Positions 50,241-61,367 are shown, counted from the stretch's first letter. The stretch: DNA of 64,000 nt from Oceanimonas aquatica (GCF_030732065.1 NZ_JAVBHX010000002.1:369904-433903); one strand, 5' to 3'. Program-made: numbers and translations. Notes: generated from the sequence alone by a model not told the origin.

Positions 50241-51320
50241 TTACAGCACGTCGACGGCGTTCAGCTCGCGGAACGCCTGCTCCAGGCGGGCGATCATGCT
50301 GAGCTGGCCTTCACGCAGCCAGACGCGGGGATCGTAGTACTTCTTGTTGGGCTTATCGTCGCCCTCGGGGTTACCGATCTGGCCCTGCAGATAGGCTTCC
50401 TTTTCCTTGTAGTAGTTCATCACGCCGGCCCAGGTGGCCCACTGGGTGTCGGTGTCGATGTTCATCTTGATCACACCGTAGCTGATGGACTCCTTGATTT
50501 CCTCGGCAGAGGAGCCGGAGCCGCCGTGGAACACGAAGTCCAGGGACTTGGGCGCCAGACCGAACTTCTCGGACACGTACTTCTGGGAGTTGTCGAGGAT
50601 CTTCGGGGTCAGCTTGACGTTACCCGGCTTGTACACGCCGTGCACATTGCCAAAGGAGGCGGCGATGGTGAACTTGTCGCTGACCGCACTCAGTTTCTCG
50701 TAGGCATAGGCCACGTCTTCCGGCTGGGTATACAGCAGGGAGCTGTCCATGCCGGTGTTGTCGACGCCGTCTTCTTCACCGCCGGTGCAGCCCAGTTCGA
50801 TTTCCAGGGTCATGCCAATCTTGCTCATGCGCTCCAGGTAGTTGGCGCAGATTTCGATGTTCTCTTCCAGGCTCTCTTCGGACAGGTCGATCATGTGGGA
50901 GCTGAACAGCGGCTTGCCGGTTTCGGCAAAGTGCTTTTCACCGGCGTCGAGCAGGCCGTCAATCCAGGGCAGCAGCTTCTTGGCGGCATGATCGGTATGC
51001 AGGATCACCGGCACGCCATAGACCTCGGCCACCGCATGCACGTGACGGGCACCGGAAATGGCACCGAGAATGGCGGCCTGGTGACCTTCCAGCTTGAGGC
51101 CTTTACCGGCAAAGTAGGCGGCACCGCCGTTGGAGAACTGCACGATCACCGGCGCCTTGACCTTGGCGGCGGCTTCGATCACGGCGTTGACCGAGTCGGT
51201 ACCGACCACGTTCACCGCCGGCAGGGCGAACTGGTTTTCCTTGGCGATGGCAAAGATCTTTTGCATGTCATCGCCGCTGACCACGCCCGGCTTGACCACG
51301 TCGGAAATTTTCTGGGACAT
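50241..51320 (-). CDS. fbaA: Fructose-bisphosphate aldolase class II
   Basis: Zinc-dependent cleavage of fructose 1,6-bisphosphate in glycolysis, reversible in gluconeogenesis. The 359 residues equal E. coli FbaA. Landmarks: GVVSGDDMQKIF, VIVQFSNGGAAYFAGKG, VPVILHTDHAAKK with catalytic Asp and zinc His, ELGCTGGEEDGVDN, and FVFHGGSGSSAEEI. It ends the epd-pgk-fba operon. A strong hairpin lies between it and pgk. Confidence 0.97.
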   Translation of the reverse strand: MSQKISDVVKPGVVSGDDMQKIFAIAKENQFALPAVNVVGTDSVNAVIEAAAKVKAPVIVQFSNGGAAYFAGKGLKLEGHQAAILGAISGARHVHAVAEVYGVPVILHTDHAAKKLLPWIDGLLDAGEKHFAETGKPLFSSHMIDLSEESLEENIEICANYLERMSKIGMTLEIELGCTGGEEDGVDNTGMDSSLLYTQPEDVAYAYEKLSAVSDKFTIAASFGNVHGVYKPGNVKLTPKILDNSQKYVSEKFGLAPKSLDFVFHGGSGSSAEEIKESISYGVIKMNIDTDTQWATWAGVMNYYKEKEAYLQGQIGNPEGDDKPNKKYYDPRVWLREGQLSMIARLEQAFRELNAVDVL

Positions 51321-51342
51321 TTTTTGCTCCTGTATGCTGCAT

Positions 51343-51365
51343 CGCGGCCGGCGCTACCGGCCGCG
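51343..51365 (-). promoter_or_regulatory. Intercistronic hairpin between pgk and fbaA
   Basis: Perfect nine-base stem CGCGGCCGG / CCGGCCGCG with a five-base loop in the 63-base gap, without a T tract. It is more likely an mRNA processing or stability element than a terminator; this role is inferred. Confidence 0.55.
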
Positions 51366-51383
51366 TTAACTGAATAAGTGGGC

Positions 51384-52547
51384 TCAGCCCTGGGCACGCT
51401 GCTCCAGCATGGCCACTGCCGGCAGGGTCTTGCCTTCCACAAATTCGAGGAAAGCGCCGCCACCGGTGGAGATATAGGACACCTTGTCCTTGATGCCGAA
51501 CTTGTCGATGGCCGCCAGGGTGTCGCCACCACCGGCGATGGAGAAGGCGTCGCTCTCGGCAATGGCTTTGGCCACCACCTCGGTGCCGTGGGCGAACTGA
51601 TCGAATTCAAACACGCCCACCGGACCATTCCACAGAATGGTTTTGGCTTCTTTCAGAATTTTGGCCAGGGCATCGGCGGAATCGGGGCCCAGATCGAAGA
51701 TCATGTCGTCGGCGTCCACCTCGCTCACCGGCTTGGTGGCGGCCTCGGCCTGCTCGGAAAACTCGGTGCCTACCACCACGTCGGTGGCCAGGGGAATGGC
51801 GCACTCGGCGGCAAGCTTTTTGGCGGTGTCGAGCAGCTCGGGCTCATACAGTGACTTGCCCACCGGGTGACCGGCGGCAGCGATAAAGGTGTTGGCGATG
51901 CCGCCGCCCACCACCAGCTGGTCGGCGACCTGGGACAGGGACTCCAGCACGGTCAGCTTGGTGGATACCTTGGAGCCGCCCACAATGGCCACCATGGGAC
52001 GGGCCGGCTTATCCATGGCCTTGGCCAGGGCGTCCAGCTCGGCGGACAGCAAGGGGCCGGCACAGGCCACGGGGGCGTATTTGGCCACGCCGTGGGTGGA
52101 GGCCTGGGCCCGGTGAGCGGTGCCGAAGGCATCCATCACAAACACATCACACAGCGCCGCGTACTGACGGGACAGGGTCTCGTCGTCCTTCTTCTCGCCC
52201 TGGTTGAAGCGCACGTTTTCCAGTACCACCAGCTCATTGTCGGCAATCTCGAGGCCGTTCAGGTAGTCGCTTGCCAGGCGCACCGGCACGCTCAGTTTGC
52301 CGGCCAGATAGTCCACCACCGGTTGCAGAGAGAACTCGTCGGCATATTCCCCTTCGGTGGGGCGGCCCAGGTGCGAGGTCACCATCACCTTGGCGCCCTT
52401 GGCCAGGGCCGCTTCAATGGTGGGCAGCGAGGCCAGAATGCGGGCGTCGGAGCCGACCTTGCCGTTTTTTACCGGCACGTTCAGGTCGGCGCGGATCAGC
52501 ACCCGCTTGCCGGACAGATCGAGTTCATTCATTTTGATGACAGACAT
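51384..52547 (-). CDS. pgk: Phosphoglycerate kinase
   Basis: Transfers phosphate between 1,3-bisphosphoglycerate and ADP. The 387 residues match E. coli exactly. The substrate arginine and signature are in [29 protein letters not shown] lies near residue 60, [19 protein letters not shown] in the middle, and the nucleotide loop [16 protein letters not shown] near the end. Middle gene of epd-pgk-fba, 45 bases after epd. Confidence 0.98.
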   Translation of the reverse strand: MSVIKMNELDLSGKRVLIRADLNVPVKNGKVGSDARILASLPTIEAALAKGAKVMVTSHLGRPTEGEYADEFSLQPVVDYLAGKLSVPVRLASDYLNGLEIADNELVVLENVRFNQGEKKDDETLSRQYAALCDVFVMDAFGTAHRAQASTHGVAKYAPVACAGPLLSAELDALAKAMDKPARPMVAIVGGSKVSTKLTVLESLSQVADQLVVGGGIANTFIAAAGHPVGKSLYEPELLDTAKKLAAECAIPLATDVVVGTEFSEQAEAATKPVSEVDADDMIFDLGPDSADALAKILKEAKTILWNGPVGVFEFDQFAHGTEVVAKAIAESDAFSIAGGGDTLAAIDKFGIKDKVSYISTGGGAFLEFVEGKTLPAVAMLEQRAQG

Positions 52548-52592
52548 AATACGTCCTCTAAATTGGCAGTACTGTTGTTAAATCGAAAACGG

Positions 52593-53612
52593 TTAAACCG
52601 ACTCGCTTGCCGCCAGCCAGGCCAGGCTGGTATCCAGCATGCGGTTGGCAAAGCCCCACTCGTTGTCACACCACATCAGCATCTTGATGAGGTTGGCGTC
52701 GCTCACCCGGGTCTGGGTGCCGTCGATAATGGAAGAATGCGGATCGTGGTTGAAGTCTACCGACACCAGCGGGGCTTCGGTGTAATCGAGAATGCCCTTG
52801 AGCGGGCCCTCGGCGGCCTTGCGCAGTACCTCGTTCACCTCTTCCACCGAGGCGTGCCTTTCCACAATAATGCTGAGATCCATGGCTGTGACGTTAATGG
52901 TGGGCACCCGCACGGAAATGGCCTCGAACTTGCCGGCAAAGTGCGGCAGTATGCGCTCAACTCCTTTGGCCAGCTTGGTGTCCACCGGAATAATGGACTG
53001 GCTGGCGGCCCGGGTACGGCGCAGATCGGTGTGATAGGCGTCGATCACCTGCTGATCGTTCATGGCCGAGTGAATGGTGGTGATGTTGCCACACTTGATG
53101 TTGAACACCCGGTGCAAGGTTTCAATCACCGGCACCACACAGTTGGTGGTGCATGAAGCGTTGGAGACGATGGTCTCGTGACCGGTGAGCTGCTGGTGAT
53201 TGACACCGTAAACAATGGTGGCGTCAACGTCGCTGTCGGCCGGGTGGGAATACAGCACGCGCCCCGCTCCTGCCGCCATGTGCCGGCCGGCATCGGCCCG
53301 GCTCGAAAACACGCCGGTACAGTCCAGCACCAGATCCACGCCCAGCTCGGCCCAGGGCAGCTTGCCCGCATCGGGCTCGTGACACAGCCGAATGGCATCG
53401 TCGCCAATGCGCATGTGCTCGCCTGCCAGACTGACGTCCTGGCCAAAGCGGCCGTGGCTGGAGTCGTAGCGGGTCAGGTGGGCCATGGCCTCGGGCTCGG
53501 CCAGCTCGTTAATGGCCACGATTTTCATGCGCCGGTGAAGGCCACGCTCGTAAAAGGCGCGCAGCACGCTGCGACCGATGCGGCCGTACCCATTGATGGC
53601 GAGTCGAATCAT
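52593..53612 (-). CDS. epd: D-erythrose-4-phosphate dehydrogenase
   Basis: Oxidises erythrose 4-phosphate to 4-phosphoerythronate for pyridoxal phosphate synthesis. It is a GAPDH-family paralogue. The ATG at 53612 gives [20 protein letters not shown] and 339 residues, the E. coli Epd length. NAD motif NGYGRIGR and active-site [12 protein letters not shown] are present. The [22 protein letters not shown] pattern and the epd-pgk-fba order favour Epd over GapA. Confidence 0.94.
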   Translation of the reverse strand: MIRLAINGYGRIGRSVLRAFYERGLHRRMKIVAINELAEPEAMAHLTRYDSSHGRFGQDVSLAGEHMRIGDDAIRLCHEPDAGKLPWAELGVDLVLDCTGVFSSRADAGRHMAAGAGRVLYSHPADSDVDATIVYGVNHQQLTGHETIVSNASCTTNCVVPVIETLHRVFNIKCGNITTIHSAMNDQQVIDAYHTDLRRTRAASQSIIPVDTKLAKGVERILPHFAGKFEAISVRVPTINVTAMDLSIIVERHASVEEVNEVLRKAAEGPLKGILDYTEAPLVSVDFNHDPHSSIIDGTQTRVSDANLIKMLMWCDNEWGFANRMLDTSLAWLAASESV

Positions 53613-53721
53613 TGCTGTCTGCTTCCTGCTGGGCTGAGGGCGTGAGCCCGGTATCATAATTCAGGCCCAAGTCTAACGAGGATTGAAAGCAAGGGGAATG
53701 GCGAAGGCAGTGATGCAGCCC

Positions 53722-53757
53722 GAAAAAGGAAAAACCCGGCCATTTACTCGGCCGGGG
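53722..53757 (-). terminator. Terminator after the 55-residue ORF
   Basis: On the minus strand CCCGGCC GAGTAAAT GGCCGGG is followed by TTTTTCCTTTTT. It is 21 bases beyond the stop of the small ORF and upstream of epd, so it isolates that transcript from the glycolytic operon. Confidence 0.88.
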
Positions 53758-53777
53758 CGGCAACCAGGGAACAAAAT

Positions 53778-53945
53778 TCAGACAATGTCGAGCTCGGCTT
53801 CAGGCTCGTTGACGACAACGCCTGGCTCGGCCCGGTGGGCCTGTTGTTGCAGCCAGTGCAGGACGTGGGCGGGGTAACAATCGTCCGCCGACCAGATACA
53901 GGGCGGCGGGGTGGAAGCAGCATTCATACGCGATACATTATCCAT
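53778..53945 (-). CDS. Small hypothetical protein, 55 residues
   Basis: An ATG-started frame MDNVSRMNAASTPPPCIWSA, continuing DDCYPAHVLHWLQQQAHRAE and ending PEAELDIV, with AGGA about nine bases upstream and a strong terminator 21 bases after the stop. I do not recognise the family. It is acidic at the C-terminus, has two cysteines and two tryptophans, no signal peptide and no membrane segment. The middle PAHVLHWLQQQAHRA may form a short helix. It lies 107 bases after the MFS transporter stop on the same strand and could share its transcript. Confidence 0.6.
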   Translation of the reverse strand: MDNVSRMNAASTPPPCIWSADDCYPAHVLHWLQQQAHRAEPGVVVNEPEAELDIV

Positions 53946-54052
53946 AAAGCAATCCTCGCTGATTGAAACCGAACTCAGATTAACCTGACCGATTGACGGT
54001 TTGATGACAGTACCCGCTTTGCACTACAAAGGCCAATCAGTGCCCTGCCGAC

Positions 54053-55429
54053 TCAGCTTCGGCAGAAGCCATCGTCCGTTTCCAGTGTCGGGGCCGGCTC
54101 CGGCTCGCTCAGATCCAGCTCCATCTGTCCGGCCTGGGCGTCGGCAATGGCTTCCTCTTCCAGATCCGGGAACACCTCTTCCATGGGCACATCCACAAAC
54201 TCGTCGTTACGGGGGTCGAGCTCGGTGATCACACCCGGGGTGTTGACCGGGGTGGCGATATACGCCGCCTGCTCTTCCACCGGCAGCGAGGGCATGCGCC
54301 GCTGCCACCACCAGGTGTAACCACTCAGCAGCAGCGCCACGCCGCCGCAACCGATATAGAGCCCCTGAGGACCAAGCCAGGTCATCATGCCCGAGCTGAA
54401 CAGCGGGCCGATGGAGCTGCCCAGGCCATAGCTCAGCAACAGGGTAGTACTGGCGGCCACAATATGATGCGCCTCCATGCGGTCGTTGGTAATGGCCACC
54501 GCCACCGGGTAAATGGACGCCACCATGCCCATGTAGAGGGCGGAAAAGCCGATAAGAATGCCGAGGTGAACACCGCCGCCGATGATCACGCCGGCGGCGC
54601 TCAGCACGATCACCAGGTTAATGGCCACCATGATGCGGGCCCGGTCAAGCCGGTCACACAGCCGCCCCAGGGGCCAGGCAAACAGAATAAAGGTAAAGAT
54701 GGACACCGCCATAAACCAGGATAACTGCCCCACCGGCAACCCCACCTGAATGGCATAGACCGGTGCCATGGCATAAAAGCTGCTGATCAGCACGCCGCTG
54801 CACAGCGCCGCCAGCAGGCCAACCGGCGCGCTGCGCACAATGGACTTCAGGCTGATGCGCTCGCTGTGCTCCACCGTGGGCGCTTCCATCCGGGTCAGCG
54901 ATAGCGGCACCAGGGCGGCAGTGAGCAAAATGGCCCCCAGGGTAAAGGGCACAAAGGCGGCGGGATCGGTGAAGCCAATCAGCAGCTGGCCGGCGGTGGC
55001 CGCCAGATAGGCGCAGATCTGGTAGGCGAAAAACAGGCTGGCCCGGTTGTCGCTGGTGGCCACGGCGCTGAACCAGCTTTCGATCACCACAAAGCTGCCG
55101 GCCACGGCAATACCGCTGAGCGCCCGCAGCAGGGCCCAGATGATGATGCTGTCGGTGAGGGGAAATATCAGGGTGGAGCTGGCCAGCACGGCGCTGAACA
55201 CCGCAAAGGCACGAATGTGCCCTACCCGCTTGATCACACCAGGCCCGTACAGGGAGCCCAGCACAAAGCCCACCGAGTAGCACACCATTATGCTGCCGAT
55301 CAGCGTCGGCTCCACCTGCTTCAGGCCCAGGTTCACCCCGAGCAGAGTCATCACAAAGGTGTTGCCCCCCATCAGCAGGAAGACGCTGAAGATCAGCGAT
55401 GACAAGGAAATGACCAGGCGTTTTATCAT
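54053..55429 (-). CDS. MFS transporter, YcaD-like
   Basis: A 458-residue major facilitator with about 12 membrane segments in residues 1-385. LVISLSSLIFSVFLLMGGNTF opens the first helix; GSLYGPGVIKRVGHIRAF is the loop 2-3 motif; RALSGIAVAGSFVVIESWFSA lies in helix 4-5, a pattern seen in YcaD-type transporters. The last 75 residues are an acidic cytoplasmic tail (EEVFPDLEEEAIADAQAG) without a recognised domain. Substrate unknown. Confidence 0.85.
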   Translation of the reverse strand: MIKRLVISLSSLIFSVFLLMGGNTFVMTLLGVNLGLKQVEPTLIGSIMVCYSVGFVLGSLYGPGVIKRVGHIRAFAVFSAVLASSTLIFPLTDSIIIWALLRALSGIAVAGSFVVIESWFSAVATSDNRASLFFAYQICAYLAATAGQLLIGFTDPAAFVPFTLGAILLTAALVPLSLTRMEAPTVEHSERISLKSIVRSAPVGLLAALCSGVLISSFYAMAPVYAIQVGLPVGQLSWFMAVSIFTFILFAWPLGRLCDRLDRARIMVAINLVIVLSAAGVIIGGGVHLGILIGFSALYMGMVASIYPVAVAITNDRMEAHHIVAASTTLLLSYGLGSSIGPLFSSGMMTWLGPQGLYIGCGGVALLLSGYTWWWQRRMPSLPVEEQAAYIATPVNTPGVITELDPRNDEFVDVPMEEVFPDLEEEAIADAQAGQMELDLSEPEPAPTLETDDGFCRS

Positions 55430-55543
55430 GATGGCGACAGTCTGAACGAAGAAAATGAAAGTTGCTCAGATTGACAGCAACCGGCGGCCGTGAACAAGTC
55501 CGGAGCATTCAATATCGGGGACGGATCACTTTTCTGCCGGGGC

Positions 55544-55576
55544 AAACAAAAACCCCCGGCCTGAGGCCGGGGGTTT
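55544..55576 (-). terminator. Rho-independent terminator of glcB
   Basis: Minus strand AAACCCCCGGCC TCA GGCCGGGGGTTT followed by TTGTTTG, 20 bases after the glcB stop. Confidence 0.92.
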
Positions 55577-55596
55577 GAGATTACCGAAAGTGGACC

Positions 55597-57774
55597 TTAG
55601 CCCTGAGCTTTCAGCTTGCGACGGTAGGCGTGCAGCAGGGGCTCGGTGTAACCGCTGGGCTGGGTGGTGCCTTCAAACACCAGCGCACAGGCGGCTTCAA
55701 AGGCCACGCCGTCAAAGCCCGGGGCCATGTTGCGGTACAGCGGGTCGCCGGCGTTCTGCTCGTCAACGATGGCGGCCATGCGCTTCATGGACTCCATTAC
55801 CTGCTCCTGGGAGCAGATGCCATGACGCAGCCAGTTGGCGATGTGCTGAGCGGAAATACGCAGGGTCGCGCGGTCTTCCATCAGGCCCACGTTGTTGATG
55901 TCGGGTACCTTGGAGCAGCCCACACCCTGGTCAATCCAGCGAACCACGTAACCCAGAATGCCCTGGGCGTTGTTGTCCAGCTCGTTCTGAATGTCTTCTG
56001 CAGTCAGCGCGTCTTTTTCAGCCTGAGTCAGCAGCGGAATGGTCAGCAGGTCGTCCAGCTTGGCCGGCTCGCGAGACTTCAGCTCGTCCTGACGGGACTT
56101 GACGTTCACCTGATGGTAGTGAGTCACGTGCAGGGTGGCAGCGGTCGGAGACGGAACCCAGGCAGTATTGGCGCCGGCCAGCGGGTGACCGATCTTCTGC
56201 TCCAGCATGTCAGACATGTTGTCGGGAATGGCCCACATGCCCTTGCCGATTTGTGCCTTGCCCTGCAGGCCGGCGGCCAGACCCACGTCCACGTTGTTGT
56301 TTTCGTAGGACTGGATCCAGGCCTGCTGCTTCATGTTGCCCTTGCGAACAACGGGGCCGGCTTCCATGCTGGTGTGGATTTCGTCACCGGTACGGTCCAG
56401 GAAGCCGGTGTTGATGAACACAACACGGTCACGGGCTTCATAGATGGCGGACTTGAGGTTGGCGCTGGTGCGACGCTCTTCGTCCATGATGCCCACTTTC
56501 AGGGTGTTCTCGGCGAGGCCCAGTACTTTTTCGATTCGGCCGAACAGTTCAACCGCAAAGGCCACTTCTTCCGGACCGTGCATCTTCGGCTTAACGATGT
56601 ATACGCTGCCGGTGCGGGAGTTACGGAACTTGCCGTTACCCTTCAGGTCGTGAATGGCGATCAGGCAGGTCACCAGGCCATCAATGATGCCTTCCGGCAC
56701 CTCGTTGCCATCCTTGTCCAGCACCTGGTCGTTGGTCATCAGGTGACCCACGTTACGGACGAACAGCAGGCTGCGGCCGTGCAGGGTGAAGGCTTCGCCC
56801 TGAGGGTTCAGGTATTCGCGATCCGGGTTCAGGGTACGAACGATTTCCTTGTCGCCCTTCTGCACCTTCTGGCTCAGGGTGCCCTTCATCAGGCCCAGCC
56901 AGTTGCGGTATACGCCAACCTTGTCTTCGGCGTCCACGGCGGCCACGGAGTCTTCGCAGTCCATGATGGTGGACAGGGCAGCTTCAACGATCAGATCCTT
57001 GATGCCGGCCTTGTCGAGCTGGGCAACCGGGTTGTTGGCATCAAACACCAGCTCGATGTGCAGACCGTTGTTGCGTACCAGCACGGAAGACGGAGCGGCG
57101 GTGTCGCCCTTGTAGCCGGCGAACTTGTCGGCATCGGCCAGGGTGGTGGTGTCACCGTTTTCCAGAGTGATCTGCAGCTGACCGTTCACCACCTGGTAGG
57201 CAGTGGCGTCGGCGTGGCTGCCGGCAGCCAGCGGTGCGGCCTGATCCAGCAGGTTGCGGCCCCAGGCAATCACCTTCTCGGCGCGGCGCGGGTTCAGGGA
57301 TTTGGTCTTTTCGGCGCCATCGGTTTCGGAAATGGCGTCACTGCCGTACAGGGCATCGTACAAGCTGCCCCAGCGCGCGTTGGCGGCGTTCAGGCAGTAA
57401 CGGGCGTTGTTTACCGGTACCACCAGCTGCGGGCCGGCCAGGGTGGCCAGTTCGGCGTCAACGTTGGTGGTGGTGATCTGGTAATCTTCCACCTCCGGCA
57501 ACAGATAGCCGATGTCGGTCAGGAATTGCTTGTAGGCAACAGCATCGTGCGGCTGACCGGCGTTGGCGTTGTGCCATTCATCGATCTGCTGCTGCAGGGC
57601 TTCCCGCTTTTCCAGCAGGGCGCGGTTTTTAGGGGCCAGATCGTTAACAATCTGCTCCATGCCACTCCAGAACGCGGCGGGCTCAACGCCGGTACCGGGA
57701 ATGATTTCATTTACTACCAGATCATGTAGAACGGTAGCGACTTGCAAAGTGCCGAGGTGAGTACGTTCCGTCAT
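55597..57774 (-). CDS. glcB: Malate synthase G
   Basis: Condenses glyoxylate with acetyl-CoA to malate, for glycolate use and the glyoxylate shunt. The 725 residues match the G isoform (E. coli 723), not the 530-residue A form. Landmarks: [23 protein letters not shown]-type N-terminus, [66 protein letters not shown] and [22 protein letters not shown]. It is a single-gene unit with its own terminator. No aceA or glc operon genes are adjacent. Confidence 0.97.
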   Translation of the reverse strand: MTERTHLGTLQVATVLHDLVVNEIIPGTGVEPAAFWSGMEQIVNDLAPKNRALLEKREALQQQIDEWHNANAGQPHDAVAYKQFLTDIGYLLPEVEDYQITTTNVDAELATLAGPQLVVPVNNARYCLNAANARWGSLYDALYGSDAISETDGAEKTKSLNPRRAEKVIAWGRNLLDQAAPLAAGSHADATAYQVVNGQLQITLENGDTTTLADADKFAGYKGDTAAPSSVLVRNNGLHIELVFDANNPVAQLDKAGIKDLIVEAALSTIMDCEDSVAAVDAEDKVGVYRNWLGLMKGTLSQKVQKGDKEIVRTLNPDREYLNPQGEAFTLHGRSLLFVRNVGHLMTNDQVLDKDGNEVPEGIIDGLVTCLIAIHDLKGNGKFRNSRTGSVYIVKPKMHGPEEVAFAVELFGRIEKVLGLAENTLKVGIMDEERRTSANLKSAIYEARDRVVFINTGFLDRTGDEIHTSMEAGPVVRKGNMKQQAWIQSYENNNVDVGLAAGLQGKAQIGKGMWAIPDNMSDMLEQKIGHPLAGANTAWVPSPTAATLHVTHYHQVNVKSRQDELKSREPAKLDDLLTIPLLTQAEKDALTAEDIQNELDNNAQGILGYVVRWIDQGVGCSKVPDINNVGLMEDRATLRISAQHIANWLRHGICSQEQVMESMKRMAAIVDEQNAGDPLYRNMAPGFDGVAFEAACALVFEGTTQPSGYTEPLLHAYRRKLKAQG

Positions 57775-57906
57775 AGTTGCTTCTTCTATTCTAGTTGTCA
57801 GTAGTTATCAATCGACCGATCACTAACCCTAATCGCTTGGGAGCGATAGTTTACCTGCGAAGGCGGTTTGAGGCAAAGTCGAATTGCAATATATGGTCAC
57901 AGGATC

Positions 57907-57921
57907 TTCACAAATTGTGAA
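57907..57921. promoter_or_regulatory. Palindromic operator-like site upstream of glcB
   Basis: TTCACAAATTGTGAA is a perfect palindrome around a central A, 133 bases upstream of the glcB start, next to an AT-rich tract (57920-57975) likely to hold the promoter. The 361-base gap between glcB and phoU holds this site, an unremarkable GC-rich stretch at 58000-58080, and the phoU terminator. The cognate regulator is unknown. Confidence 0.45.
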
Positions 57922-58086
57922 TAAAAAAACAGTTTAATTATGATATTTCATATAAATCAATGATATAAGCCTTTCCGCCAATCTGAGCACCATTGCTTCA
58001 GGATTGGACAGGATCCCGCATGGATCCTTATGCGGCGGCCTGGCTAGCCGCGGGTTTCCCGCCCTTTTTACCGTGCTCGCAGCAAC

Positions 58087-58113
58087 AAAAAACGCGCCGA
58101 AGCGCGTTTTTTT
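58087..58113 (-). terminator. Rho-independent terminator of the pst-phoU operon
   Basis: Minus strand AAACGCGC TTCG GCGCGTTT followed by T residues, 23 bases after the phoU stop. Confidence 0.92.
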
Positions 58114-58135
58114 ATTGACCATGTCAGCGGACGGT

Positions 58136-58840
58136 TCAGTCCAGCATGCTGTGAATGTCTTCGTCACTGGTATGGCGTACGTCCTTGCCCTTGACGAAAT
58201 AAATGATGTATTCGCAGATATGCTGCACCCGGTCCCCTACCCGTTCCAGAGAGCGGGCGCACCAGAGCACGTTGAGCACGTGAGGAATGGAGCGGGGATC
58301 TTCCATCATGAAGGTCATCAGCTCGCGAATGATGGACTCGTATTCCCGATCCACCTTGTCGTCTTCCTTGTGCACTTCAATGGCCGCTTCCACGTCCATA
58401 CGGGCAAAGGCATCGAGAGATTCGTGCAGCATGCGCACGGTGCGCCGGCCCATGTTTTCCATGGACACCAGCGGCGGCTGCTTCTTGTTGGCGTTGTCGA
58501 GCAGCATCATGCCGATGCGCTTGGCCACGTCGCCGATGCGCTCCAGATCGGTAATGGTCTTGATAATGGCCAGCACCAGCCGCAGATCCGACGCCGCCGG
58601 CTGGCGCTTGGCGATAATGCGGGTGCATTCCTCGTCGATCTGCACTTCCAGGGCGTTAACCTTGTGATCCGTGGCCACGATCTGGCGGGCCAGATCCATG
58701 TTCTGCTCGTGAATGGCGGTAATGGCATCGGTGAGCTGCTGCTCCACCAGGCCACCCATCACTAGTACCTGGTTGAGTACCCCTTCCAGCTCGGCGTTAA
58801 ACTGGCCGGAGATGTGTTTGTTGAGATTCAGCTTGTCCAT
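58136..58840 (-). CDS. phoU: Phosphate signalling regulator PhoU
   Basis: Links the Pst transporter to PhoR so that the Pho regulon is silenced when phosphate is plentiful. The 234 residues form two three-helix PhoU repeats with the metal-cluster motifs [13 protein letters not shown] and ADLRLV-like [22 protein letters not shown], repeated as [29 protein letters not shown] in the second half. Last gene of pstCAB-phoU, 15 bases after pstB. Confidence 0.96.
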   Translation of the reverse strand: MDKLNLNKHISGQFNAELEGVLNQVLVMGGLVEQQLTDAITAIHEQNMDLARQIVATDHKVNALEVQIDEECTRIIAKRQPAASDLRLVLAIIKTITDLERIGDVAKRIGMMLLDNANKKQPPLVSMENMGRRTVRMLHESLDAFARMDVEAAIEVHKEDDKVDREYESIIRELMTFMMEDPRSIPHVLNVLWCARSLERVGDRVQHICEYIIYFVKGKDVRHTSDEDIHSMLD

Positions 58841-58854
58841 TCCAGTGGGGCTCC

Positions 58855-59673
58855 TTAGCCGTAGCGACCGGTAATGTAGTCTTCGGTCTTTTTCTTGCTC
58901 GGGGTGGTAAACAGGGTATTGGTGTCGGCATATTCAATCAGTTCGCCCATGTACATGAAGGCGGTCTGATCCGACACTCGGGCCGCCTGCTGCATGTTAT
59001 GGGTCACGATCACCACAGTGTACTGCTCTTTCAGGGTATTGATCAGCTCTTCGATCACCAGGGTGGAAATGGGGTCCAGGGCCGAGGTGGGCTCGTCGAG
59101 CAGCAGCACTTCCGGCTCGATGGCAATGGCCCGGGCGATCACCAGACGCTGCTGCTGACCACCGGACAGGCCAAAGGCGTTGTCGTGCAGCCGGTCCTTC
59201 ACCTCGTCCCACAAGGCCGCTCCGCGCAGGGAGCGCTCCACCGCCTCGTCAAGGCGGCGGCGGTCGTTGATGCCCTGCAGTCGCAGGCCGTAGACCACGT
59301 TTTCATAAATGGACTTGGGAAAGGGGTTGGGACGCTGAAACACCATGCCTACCCGGCGGCGCAGGGCGGCCACGTCCACTTCCTTGCCGTAGATGTTCTG
59401 GTTGTGCAGCAGAATTTCGCCCTCGATGCGACAGGTTTCCACCAGATCGTTCATGCGGTTGATGCAGCGCAACAGGGTGGACTTGCCGCAACCGGACGGG
59501 CCGATAAAGGCGGTGACCTGGCCTTTGGCGATTTTCATGTCGACATTGAACAGCGCCTGCTTGGCACCGTAATACAGGTTGAGCCCGCGCACTTCCAGGG
59601 CGGTCTGGGCCTCGCTCAGACGGCCGAGATCCAGGGTGGTGTCCTGAGTCAGGGGGGTGGCTACGTTAATCAT
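58855..59673 (-). CDS. pstB: Phosphate ABC transporter ATP-binding protein
   Basis: ATPase of the high-affinity phosphate importer. Start at 59673 ([16 protein letters not shown]) with AGAGG upstream gives 272 residues; the frame to 59709 overlaps pstA. Walker [10 protein letters not shown], the Q loop [15 protein letters not shown], signature [14 protein letters not shown] and Walker [14 protein letters not shown] are all present. It is 33 bases after pstA. Confidence 0.97.
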   Translation of the reverse strand: MINVATPLTQDTTLDLGRLSEAQTALEVRGLNLYYGAKQALFNVDMKIAKGQVTAFIGPSGCGKSTLLRCINRMNDLVETCRIEGEILLHNQNIYGKEVDVAALRRRVGMVFQRPNPFPKSIYENVVYGLRLQGINDRRRLDEAVERSLRGAALWDEVKDRLHDNAFGLSGGQQQRLVIARAIAIEPEVLLLDEPTSALDPISTLVIEELINTLKEQYTVVIVTHNMQQAARVSDQTAFMYMGELIEYADTNTLFTTPSKKKTEDYITGRYG

Positions 59674-59705
59674 GTTTCTATACCTCTGTACGGTGGCCGG
59701 CCGAA

Positions 59706-61355
59706 TCACTGATCCAGCGAGCGGAATTTTTCACGCAGGTGATTACGAATACCGATGGCGGTCAGGTTCAGTCCCACGATCACCGTCACCAGCAGGAAGG
59801 AGGTCGCGTACACCAGCGGGCGCGCCGCCTCCACGTTGGGGCTCTGAAAACCCACGTCGTAAATATGAAAGCCCAGGTGCATGAACTTGCGCTCCAGATG
59901 CAGATAGGGGAAGTTGCCGTCCACCGGCAGGTTGGGCGCCAGCTTGACCACGCCCACCAGCATCAGCGGTGCCACCTCACCCGCGGCCCGGGCAATGGCC
60001 AGGATCAGGCCGGTCATGATGGCCGGACTGGCCATGGGAATAATAATGCGCCACAGGGTTTCGGCCTTGGTGGCTCCCAGCGCCAGCGAGCCCTGGCGCA
60101 CCGAGGTGGGGATCCGCGACAGGCCTTCCTCGGTGGACACGATCACCACCGGCAGGGTCAGAATAGCCAGGGTCAGCGCCGACCACAGCACGCCGGGCGA
60201 GCCAAAGGTGGGCGTGGGCAGGGCCTCGGGGTAGAACAGGCGGTCGAGGGAGCCACCCAGCATGTACACGAAAAAGCCCAGGCCAAACACGCCGTATACA
60301 ATGGACGGCACCCCGGCGAGGTTGATCACCGCGATGCGAATGACCTTGGTCAGGTTGTTCTTGCCGGCATACTCATGCAGGTAGATGGCGGCCACCACCC
60401 CCAGCGGGGTGACGATAATGGCCATCAGGATCACCATGAACACGGTACCGAAAATGGCCGGGAACACGCCACCCTCGGTGTTGGCTTCCCGCGGCTCGCC
60501 GCTGATGAACTTGCCCATTTCGCCGAACCAGTGACCGGTTTGTGCCAGCCAGCCCATGTCGTTGGGCCAGGCCACGTCCAGCACCTCACCGAGAGACAGG
60601 GTCACCTCCTGACCACGCATGTCGCGCACCACCACGCTGTCGCGGCGGGCTTCATCGCGCAGGGCAAACAGCTCCTTTTCCAGCACCTGATAGTCGGCGC
60701 GCAGCTGTTGCTCCTCGGCCTGAATGGCGGCCAGGGCTTCATCGGTGAGCTCACCGTCCAGCTCCAGGCCGCGCTGCTTGAGGCGCAGCCGCTCCAGCTG
60801 ATGGTTGATGCTGCCGATCTCGCCCCGCTGCAACTCGTCCATGCGCTCGTTGAGCTCATCCACCCGATCAATGCGCGCCAGCAGCTGCTCACGGGGATCG
60901 CCGGCCACGGCGCTGTCGTTTTCCAGCACCTGCTCCACATAGCCGTAGAAATTGCCGTTGTGAGAGCGCTCGATTACCGCCAGTTGCGTGGGCTCGGTGC
61001 GGGACACGATGTCGGTCTCGAGGATCCAGCGAAAGTCCAGGGGCACAAACTCCCGGTTGCCGGTTTTCACCAGATAACGGGTCAGGGTGTCGCTGGTCAC
61101 GCCTTCCAGGGTGAGGCCGGCGCCACGCAGCTGGGCCACGGGCACCTGCTCACGGTCGTGAATTTCACCGATCACTGTGCTGCGTTCGCCTTCCGGCGTG
61201 CTCAGCTGCCATTCATAGATGGTGTGCGGCCAGAAGTAGGTGAGGCCGCGCCAGCCGATCATCAGCAGCAGGCCCAGTACCGCCACCAGACTGAGGCTTA
61301 CCGCCCCGCCGGTCATCCAGATCCAGGGCGAACCCGATTTGAACCATTTACTCAT
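59706..61355 (-). CDS. pstA: Phosphate ABC transporter permease PstA, enlarged form
   Basis: Inner-membrane permease with PstC. At 549 residues it is far longer than E. coli PstA (296). A first membrane helix (about 12-35) is followed by a large periplasmic region of about 250 residues with a predicted coiled coil ([20 protein letters not shown] to [16 protein letters not shown]). The permease domain follows, with [31 protein letters not shown] and the EAA-like [19 protein letters not shown]. It starts 13 bases before the end of pstC spacing and precedes pstB. Confidence 0.94.
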   Translation of the reverse strand: MSKWFKSGSPWIWMTGGAVSLSLVAVLGLLLMIGWRGLTYFWPHTIYEWQLSTPEGERSTVIGEIHDREQVPVAQLRGAGLTLEGVTSDTLTRYLVKTGNREFVPLDFRWILETDIVSRTEPTQLAVIERSHNGNFYGYVEQVLENDSAVAGDPREQLLARIDRVDELNERMDELQRGEIGSINHQLERLRLKQRGLELDGELTDEALAAIQAEEQQLRADYQVLEKELFALRDEARRDSVVVRDMRGQEVTLSLGEVLDVAWPNDMGWLAQTGHWFGEMGKFISGEPREANTEGGVFPAIFGTVFMVILMAIIVTPLGVVAAIYLHEYAGKNNLTKVIRIAVINLAGVPSIVYGVFGLGFFVYMLGGSLDRLFYPEALPTPTFGSPGVLWSALTLAILTLPVVIVSTEEGLSRIPTSVRQGSLALGATKAETLWRIIIPMASPAIMTGLILAIARAAGEVAPLMLVGVVKLAPNLPVDGNFPYLHLERKFMHLGFHIYDVGFQSPNVEAARPLVYATSFLLVTVIVGLNLTAIGIRNHLREKFRSLDQ

Positions 61356-61367
61356 CGTTATCGTCCC

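Noticed and set aside
57890-57925. CRP site upstream of glcB
   Set aside because: TGTGA-N6-TGTGA is a direct, not inverted, arrangement; the palindrome TTCACAAATTGTGAA does not fit the CRP spacing.
58019-58117. 32-codon ORF MDPYAAAWLAAGFPPF... before phoU's terminator
   Set aside because: It runs through the phoU terminator hairpin, has no ribosome site, and is proline/alanine-rich noise.
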